From an uncultured Phenylobacterium sp. (lineage in GTDB: Bacteria > Pseudomonadota > Alphaproteobacteria > Caulobacterales > Caulobacteraceae): DNA of 11,402 bases. The notes under the pieces are model-generated. The model did not search any database. It was not told where the DNA came from and was given only the letters and a program-made list of their open reading frames with translations. Made by a program: the position numbers and the translations under genes. Position 1 is the stretch's first letter; each line of letters starts with the position of its first letter. The stretch is from NCBI GenBank assembly GCA_945952355.1, contig CAMFIW010000040.1, forward strand, positions 1 through 11,402, written 5' to 3'. Shown piece after piece: positions 7,593-11,402 of the stretch.

Positions 7593-7630
7593 CCGTCACG
7601 CCGGCCGGCGCTCGCGGAAGCAGGGCCGGG

Positions 7631-8032
7631 CTAGAACCACATGTCCCTGACGCACCGCCCGTCGAAGGGCAGATCCTCGAAGCTGTCGAGGCCGTCAAAG
7701 TGGTCGATGGTCAGGCCCGCCACCTCGTCCGGCGGCGCGAGACGCAGGTTCACCGCGATGCGCCTGCGCCCCTCCGGCGAAACGCGGAGCCCGCGCCAGC
7801 ATAGGACGCTGGCGCATGAAGGACAGAACAGGATCTCCAAACTCGGGTCGTCCTTTCCGCGTCGGACGTAGCGCGCCGTCTCGCCGAAGATGCTGATCCG
7901 CTCGCCCTCATAGTCATAGGCCCACAGCGCGCCATAGCGGCGGCACAGGGTGCAGTTGCAGGCGGTAGCCGGCCCCGGGTCGCCTTCCAGGGTCCAATGC
8001 GTGTCCCCGCAGTGACAGGTTCCCCTCAGCAT
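7631..8032 (-). CDS. GFA family zinc-binding protein (second, diverged copy)
   Basis: This 133-residue protein shows the same GFA cysteine layout as its neighbour: C6-x-C8 ('GTCHCG'), C25-x-C27-x-x-C30 ('CNCTLCRRYG') and C70-x-x-C73 ('LFCPSCAS'). An additional Cys78 follows. Outside these motifs the two copies are quite different, so they belong to separate GFA subfamilies and are not a recent duplication. The start is the ATG at 8032-8030, because the first zinc motif begins six residues in. GGAGG lies about 10 bases upstream, a little distant. The open frame extends to 8335 but runs antisense through the next gene. The enzyme substrate, if any, is unknown. The gene stands head to head with the hypothetical gene at 8100; its ATG overlaps a possible alternative ATG of that gene within the tetranucleotide CATG (8030-8033). 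Confidence 0.87.
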   Translation of the reverse strand: MLRGTCHCGDTHWTLEGDPGPATACNCTLCRRYGALWAYDYEGERISIFGETARYVRRGKDDPSLEILFCPSCASVLCWRGLRVSPEGRRRIAVNLRLAPPDEVAGLTIDHFDGLDSFEDLPFDGRCVRDMWF

Positions 8033-8099
8033 GGTCCCGCGTCCTCCGGTCCGCGCCTGCATCCCTACCGTTTCGGCGCGGCCTACCCAACTGCATGGG

Positions 8100-8645
8100 A
8101 TGGCCAGCTTTCGACTGCTCAAAGTCCAGTCTCCCGCCCTCGCCTGGCAGGCCGGCGGACGGCGATGGCGCTTCGCGGCCCACACCTTCCTGGCCGCGGC
8201 CGACCCCGACGGCCGGATCTTCTGCGAACACCACGGCATCGCCCGGGCGCCTGGCGGGGGGACCCTGCGCGGCCTGGGCGGCGTGGCGCCGTTCCGCCGC
8301 GAGGTGATCTGGGGCGAGGCCTGGCCACATCGCACCGGCTTCTACGACGAATCCCATCCCCAGGGCGTTCTGTTCCAGGGCGTCCGCGCCGAGGTCGAGG
8401 CCCGCCTGGCGGTCGCCGATCGCGTCCGGGCCGCGGTCAACGCCCTGGACCTGGCCTATCCATGGCCCGGCCTGCGCACGGGCAACAGCAACGCCTACTT
8501 CGCCACCCTGCTCGCCGCCCTCGACCTGCGGGACCTTCGCCTGCACGGTCAACTCTGGGCGCCCGGCGGGGGCCGCCTGCTTCTGCACGCCCTGGCGCTC
8601 GATCGGTTGCGCGACGGGCCGTCCGAAGTCTTCGAGGCGGCTTGA
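8100..8645 (+). CDS. Hypothetical protein, possibly DUF3750-like
   Basis: This 181-residue protein has no signal peptide or membrane helix that I can see. The C-terminal half carries a motif, 'YPWPGLRTGNSNAYFATLLAAL' region (about 120-141), with the GNSN at 128-131; the His28 segment ('FAAHTF') and Trp-rich middle fit the general plan of DUF3750 proteins, in which a 'WPGPNSN' motif recurs. I recognise this only loosely and assign no function. The start is uncertain. ATG 8100 gives a sensible N-terminus (MASFRLLKVQSPALAW) but lacks a clear ribosome-binding site. ATG 8031 in the same frame would add 23 residues of poor character and overlap the start codon of the opposing GFA gene. The gene may be translated from a leaderless or very short leader, as is common in Caulobacter. 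The codon pattern (GC-rich third positions) supports a real gene. Confidence 0.7.
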   Translation: MASFRLLKVQSPALAWQAGGRRWRFAAHTFLAAADPDGRIFCEHHGIARAPGGGTLRGLGGVAPFRREVIWGEAWPHRTGFYDESHPQGVLFQGVRAEVEARLAVADRVRAAVNALDLAYPWPGLRTGNSNAYFATLLAALDLRDLRLHGQLWAPGGGRLLLHALALDRLRDGPSEVFEAA

Positions 8646-8710
8646 GGCGCTCGCACCGTGTCTTGCGGCGCGTCAAGGCGTTCAACCCTCCCCGAAATGA
8701 GCAGGATCGG

Positions 8711-8723
8711 AGAACATTGTTCT
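8711..8723. promoter_or_regulatory. 13-base perfect palindrome upstream of the receiver gene
   Basis: AGAACATTGTTCT has 6-base arms around a single central base. It lies in the 206-base gap between 8645 and 8852, about 90 bases before the possible leader ORF. A TTGACG at 8732-8737 shortly downstream could be a -35 box, though no good -10 box follows at the right distance. A regulator-binding site is plausible but unproven. The arms do not fit the alphaproteobacterial LexA pattern (GTTC-N7-GTTC). The remainder of the gap shows no gene apart from the short leader. Confidence 0.35.
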
Positions 8724-8813
8724 GCGTCCTGTTGACGAAACCGGCGGCGCAATATTGAAGAGCCCAAGTCATCGCCCCGGCCGGTCGGCGTCGATGCTGC
8801 GGGGGAGGCGACG

Positions 8814-8855
8814 GTGAAGCAAATTCTCGGCATCCGCGTCCCGGGGCGGCCTTGA
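8814..8855 (+). CDS. Possible 13-codon leader ORF overlapping the receiver start
   Basis: A GTG at 8814 follows a strong Shine-Dalgarno run (GGGGGAGG, 8801-8808) at 5 bases. It would encode 13 residues (MKQILGIRVPGRP) and end at TGA 8853-8855. That TGA overlaps the TTG start (8852-8854) of the receiver gene, giving a TTGA junction like the ATGA of translationally coupled genes. The receiver itself has no good Shine-Dalgarno of its own. So either this is a coupled leader peptide, or there is a frameshift and the real receiver N-terminus begins here, or the arrangement is chance. I have no homology for the peptide. Confidence 0.35.
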   Translation: MKQILGIRVPGRP

Positions 8856-9376
8856 CCTCAACCGCCCGCGATCGCCCCGACCTGTCCCGCCTCACCCTTC
8901 TGGTCGTCGACGACAACGACCAGATGCGCACCATCATCGGCGCCGTGCTGGCGGGCGCCGGGGTGAGAAACCTGCACTTCGCGCCGGACGGCCGCCACGG
9001 CCTGGCGAGCCTCGCCGCAAACGAGATCGACGTGGCCTTCGTCGACTACGAAATGCCGGTGATGCATGGCCTCGACTTCATTTCGGCCGTCCGCGGCATG
9101 GCGGGCGACAAGCGCTTCCTGCCGATCATCATGCTGACCGGCCATTCTGACCTGAAGCGCCTGAACGCCGCCCGCGACCGCGGCGTCACCGAGTTCCTGG
9201 CCAAGCCGGTCTCGGCTCGCACGATCCTGAAGCGGCTGGAGACGGTCATCTACCATCCCCGCCCCTTCGCCCAGTCGCCGACCTTCTTCGGCCCTGACCG
9301 CCGCCGCCGCGCCGACGTCAACTACAGGGGTCCTCGTCGACGAGCCTCCGACTCCACCCCCGTCTTCGAGCTCTAG
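8852..9376 (+). CDS. Single-domain response regulator (CheY-like receiver) with Arg-rich C-terminal tail
   Basis: This 174-residue protein has one receiver domain (about 14-132) and no DNA-binding output domain. Conserved receiver residues are present: acidic pair Asp20-Asp21, phospho-acceptor Asp65 in 'VAFVDYEMPVMHG', Thr95 in 'IIMLTGH' and Lys117 in 'FLAKPVS'. It should therefore be phosphorylated by a histidine kinase, and it would act by protein contact. The tail (about 134-174) is unusual for CheY: 'FFGPDRRRR' near 145-153 and 'YRGPRRRASD' near 157-167. Such GPDRRR/GPxRR tails occur in several alphaproteobacterial receiver proteins, to my knowledge without an assigned function. The start used is TTG 8852, the only candidate that puts a reasonable lead-in before the first strand (LTLLVVDD); it has no clear Shine-Dalgarno, and the leader ORF at 8814 may feed ribosomes to it. 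No kinase is nearby. Confidence 0.88.
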   Translation: MTSTARDRPDLSRLTLLVVDDNDQMRTIIGAVLAGAGVRNLHFAPDGRHGLASLAANEIDVAFVDYEMPVMHGLDFISAVRGMAGDKRFLPIIMLTGHSDLKRLNAARDRGVTEFLAKPVSARTILKRLETVIYHPRPFAQSPTFFGPDRRRRADVNYRGPRRRASDSTPVFEL

Positions 9377-9403
9377 GCCCGCTCGAGATAGGCCGCATCT
9401 CTT

Positions 9404-9429
9404 CGTTCCCCAAGGTGAGCAGCGGAACG
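9404..9429. other. Inverted repeat downstream of the receiver gene
   Basis: CGTTCC (9404-9409) and GGAACG (9424-9429) can pair over a 14-base loop. A smaller hairpin follows at 9438-9453 (GACCT / AGGTC, 6-base loop). Neither is followed by a T-run, so they are not convincing intrinsic terminators. They are the only structure I see in the 9377-9540 part of the intergenic region. Confidence 0.25.
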
Positions 9430-9542
9430 GGGGAGGAGACCTCGGCGCAGGTCGATCATGCCGAGCGCCTAGGCCGCGACGCCAGGGGCAATCCCTTCGC
9501 CACCAACGATTCCCTGCGCCGGAGCCTTGACTCCGCGGCCCC

Positions 9543-9581
9543 TTGCAACCTCCATGCGCGCCATATTTAAAGCCATAGGAG
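9543..9581 (+). promoter_or_regulatory. Candidate promoter and ribosome-binding site of the acyl-CoA synthetase gene
   Basis: TTGCAA (9543-9548) and TTTAAA (9566-9571) are separated by 17 bases and each match 4 of 6 positions of the housekeeping consensus. This is the only AT-rich patch in the gap. AGGAG (9577-9581) then stands 7 bases before the TTG at 9589, which supports that unusual start codon. Transcription from this promoter would begin around 9578, giving a very short leader that would include little of the Shine-Dalgarno, so the promoter call is weaker than the ribosome-binding-site call. Confidence 0.4.
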
Positions 9582-9588
9582 ACCGCCC

Positions 9589-11217
9589 TTGGAGGCCTGG
9601 AATTACGCCAATCTGTGGGAGGCCGTGGCCGCCGCCACGCCGGATCGCCCCGCCCTGATCCACGGCGAACGCACCCTGAACTGGGTCGACTTCGATCATC
9701 GCGCCAATGCGCTGGCCGCCCATCTGGTCGCCAAGGGGCTGACACGCCAGTCGAAGGTCGCAGCCTTCCTCTACAATGGCCCGGAATACCTCGAGACCTA
9801 TTTCGCGGCGTTCAAGGCCGGCCTCGTCCCGTTCAACACCAACTACCGCTATGGCGGCGACGAGCTGACCTATCTGTTCGACAACGCAGACGCCGAGGCC
9901 GTGGTCTTCCACTCCGCCTTCGCCGAGACGGCCGACAAGGTCCGCGGGCGCCTGCCCAAGGTGAAGACCTGGATCTGCGTCGAGGAGCCGGGCTTCCCGG
10001 TCCCCGCCTGGGCCGAGCCCTACGAGGCCATCGCGGCCGCCGGCGCCGATCGCTTCGAGGCGCCCTGGGGCCGCACCGGCGACGACCTGCTGTTCATGTA
10101 CACCGGCGGCACCACCGGCATGCCCAAGGGCGTGATGTGGCGCCAGGAGGACCTGTTCAAGGCCCTCGGTGGTGGGGCCAACCTGCTGCTCGGCCTGCCG
10201 CCGCTGGAGACCCCGGCCGAGGCCGGCGTCCGCGCCAAGGCCGGCGAGGGTGAGCCGCCGCAGATCACCATCCCCGTCGCGCCCTTGATGCACGCCACCG
10301 GCCAGTTCATCGCCTTCGGCTCGCTGGTCTCCGGCGCCGCCGTCGCCACCCTGCCGTCGCGCCGCTTCGATCCGGCCGCGCTGTTCGACGAGGTCGAGCG
10401 CCTTGGCGCGTCTGGCCTGATCATCGTCGGCCCGGCCTTCGCCTCGCCCATGCTGGAGGCGCTCGACGCCAATCCCGGCCGCTGGCCGATGCCGACCCTG
10501 CGCCGCATCGTCTCGTCCGGCGCCATGTGGGGCGCCGAGAACAAGCAGGGCCTGATGAAGCACCTGCCGGGCGTCATGCTCATCGACGCCCTGGGCTCTT
10601 CGGAAGCGCTGGGCCTCGCCTCGTCAGCGTCTGGCGGCGGTGCGGCGGCCGGCACCGCCAAGTTCATGGCCGGCCCCAACGCCGCGGTGTTCACCGAGGA
10701 TGGCCGCCGCGTCGAGGCGGGCTCGGGCGAGCGCGGCCTGGTCGCCGTGGGAGGCTTCACCCCGGTCGGCTACTACAAGGACGAGGAGAAGTCGGCCAAG
10801 ACCTTCCGGACCTTCGAAGACCGCCGCTGGAGCGTGCCCGGTGACTGGGCGACCCTTGAGTCCGACGGCTCGATCACCCTGCTGGGCCGCGGCTCCCAGG
10901 TGATCAACACCGGGGGCGAGAAGGTCTTCCCGGAGGAGGTCGAGGAAGCCCTGAAGCGGTTCCCCGGCGTACGCGACGCCGCCGTGGTCGGCGTGCCCGA
11001 CCCCCGCTTCGGCGAACGCATCTGCGCCGTGGTCGAGGCCCTCCCCGGCGCCGAACTCACCTTGCCCGACCTCGCCGCCCACGTCCGTTCGCTGCTCGCC
11101 GACTACAAGGTCCCCCGCGAACTGGTCCTGGCCCCGGTGGGCCGCGCCCCCAACGGCAAGCTCGACTACAAGGCCCTCAAGGCCCTGGCGATCGAACGCC
11201 TGGGCGCGACGGCCTGA
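9589..11217 (+). CDS. AMP-dependent acyl-CoA synthetase (ANL superfamily)
   Basis: This 542-residue protein has full family length. The adenylate-forming motifs are in order: P-loop 'MYTGGTTGMPKGVMW' from residue 170, 'PVAPLMHATGQF' in the middle, 'LGSSEALG', the hinge region 'GDWATLESDG' (Asp419), 'GRGSQVINTGGEKVFPEEVEE' region (Lys445), and the C-terminal 'PNGKLDYKALK' with the catalytic lysine at about 524. The enzyme would activate a carboxylic acid with ATP to an acyl-AMP and then transfer it to CoA, in the cytoplasm. The motif set, notably MYTGGTTGMPKGVMWRQED, resembles FadD19-like synthetases that act on bulky or branched side-chain acids as well as ordinary fatty acyl-CoA ligases; the substrate cannot be fixed. 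TTG 9589 is the start because AGGAG sits at 9577-9581 and homology begins at once (WNYANLWEA). It appears to be a single-gene unit: a 212-base gap lies before it and a repeat after it. Confidence 0.94.
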   Translation: MEAWNYANLWEAVAAATPDRPALIHGERTLNWVDFDHRANALAAHLVAKGLTRQSKVAAFLYNGPEYLETYFAAFKAGLVPFNTNYRYGGDELTYLFDNADAEAVVFHSAFAETADKVRGRLPKVKTWICVEEPGFPVPAWAEPYEAIAAAGADRFEAPWGRTGDDLLFMYTGGTTGMPKGVMWRQEDLFKALGGGANLLLGLPPLETPAEAGVRAKAGEGEPPQITIPVAPLMHATGQFIAFGSLVSGAAVATLPSRRFDPAALFDEVERLGASGLIIVGPAFASPMLEALDANPGRWPMPTLRRIVSSGAMWGAENKQGLMKHLPGVMLIDALGSSEALGLASSASGGGAAAGTAKFMAGPNAAVFTEDGRRVEAGSGERGLVAVGGFTPVGYYKDEEKSAKTFRTFEDRRWSVPGDWATLESDGSITLLGRGSQVINTGGEKVFPEEVEEALKRFPGVRDAAVVGVPDPRFGERICAVVEALPGAELTLPDLAAHVRSLLADYKVPRELVLAPVGRAPNGKLDYKALKALAIERLGATA

Positions 11218-11227
11218 CGCTCTTTTG

Positions 11228-11364
11228 CCCTCGCCCCGCTCTAGCGGGGAGAGGGTGGGGTGAGGGGCTTCGGCGCGAAGCGGCGAAGGTCGCCGTCAGG
11301 CGGCGGCTGAAACGCTCCGGCCATCCCCCTCACCCTACCCTCTCCCCCTCAAGGGGGAGAAGGG
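11228..11364. repeat. Intergenic hairpin array, REP/MITE-like inverted repeat
   Basis: Two long arms face each other: 11246-11267 and 11326-11347 are reverse complements over 22 bases with one mismatch, separated by 58 bases. Each end also forms its own hairpin: CCCCGC-TCTA-GCGGGG (11234-11249, with CCCTC/GAGGG extending it) and TCTCCCCC-TCAA-GGGGGAGA (11341-11360, with CCC/GGG outside). The spacer holds two more: CTTCG-GCG-CGAAG (11268-11280) and CGGCGA-AGG-TCGCCG (11281-11295). The G/A-rich and C/T-rich wording (GGGTGAGGGG, CCCCTCACCC) is common in intergenic repeats of many proteobacteria. It has no coding frame and no T-run, so it is probably a dispersed REP/BIME or MITE-type element and not a simple terminator, although the stems could stop or stabilise the upstream transcript. 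The last 38 bases of the window are C-rich and hold nothing recognisable. Confidence 0.75.
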
Positions 11365-11402
11365 CGACCACGCCCCACCAGCCCCCCCAACCCCGCCATT
11401 CC

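Noticed and set aside
7599..7610. CGCCGGCCGGCG as a terminator between the two GFA genes
   Set aside because: It is a palindrome without room for a loop and has no T-run on either strand; GC-rich DNA produces these by chance.
8719..8736. Possible LexA box (GTTC-N7-GTTC) upstream of the receiver
   Set aside because: The second half-site is wrong in base and spacing (GTTC-N8-GTTG), so it does not fit the alphaproteobacterial SOS motif.
9469..10563. Minus-strand open frame of 364 codons under the acyl-CoA synthetase
   Set aside because: It is a shadow of the synthetase coding sequence, with low-complexity Gly/Ala/Arg content and no family match.
11228..11255. First hairpin as an intrinsic terminator of the acyl-CoA synthetase gene
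   Set aside because: The stem is strong but is followed by G-rich sequence and not by a T-run; it is better explained as part of the larger repeat.
1..11402. A new defence, CRISPR, phage or toxin-antitoxin system
   Set aside because: No repeats-and-spacers array, nuclease, integrase, or small toxin/antitoxin pair is visible; all sizeable genes belong to metabolic, transport or signalling families.

Overview
The window is uniformly GC-rich (about 70% by eye) with dense, tightly packed genes. Its gene content is typical of a free-living alphaproteobacterium: two TonB-dependent receptors, a PCuAC/YcnI copper pair, two GFA-family proteins, and a single-domain receiver with a 'GPDRRR...GPRRR' tail. 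Caulobacterales (Caulobacter, Phenylobacterium or Brevundimonas-like) is my best guess. This is an inference from style and content; there is no rRNA or marker gene to confirm it. I see no tRNA, rRNA, CRISPR array, integrase, transposase or phage gene.

Layout. (1) Positions 1-2696, plus strand: the 3' part of a TonB-dependent receptor, then a YcnI/DUF1775 periplasmic protein, then a PCuAC copper chaperone. Gaps are only 8 and 10 nt, so this looks like one copper acquisition or delivery operon. (2) 2697-5279, minus: a second TonB-dependent receptor of unknown substrate with a Pro/Gly-rich low-complexity insertion. Its stop codon abuts the PCuAC stop. (3) 5463-6164, plus: a DUF4336 (metallo-beta-lactamase-like) protein. 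(4) 6161-7039, minus: an SMP-30/gluconolactonase-like hydrolase whose stop overlaps the DUF4336 stop. (5) 7040-7175: a divergent control region with a striking AT-rich double palindrome. (6) 7176-7592 plus and 7631-8032 minus: two diverged GFA-family zinc proteins, tail to tail. (7) 8100-8645, plus: a hypothetical protein, possibly DUF3750-like. (8) 8852-9376, plus: a CheY-like receiver protein with a TTG start, preceded by a possible 13-codon leader ORF. (9) 9589-11217, plus: an acyl-CoA synthetase with a TTG start. (10) 11218-11402: an intergenic array of hairpins that looks like a REP/MITE-type repeat.

Functionally, only the copper operon is a clear multi-gene system. The receptor would bring copper or a copper complex across the outer membrane; YcnI and PCuAC would bind it in the periplasm for cuproenzyme assembly. 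From 2694 to 8100 neighbouring genes alternate strand, so they must be separate transcription units. The SMP-30 and first GFA genes probably share one regulator through the double palindrome. No gap exceeds 300 bases. I do not see a clearly new multi-gene system. The best leads are the double-palindrome operator, the leader ORF fused to the receiver start, the Pro/Gly insertion in the second receptor, and the terminal hairpin repeat.
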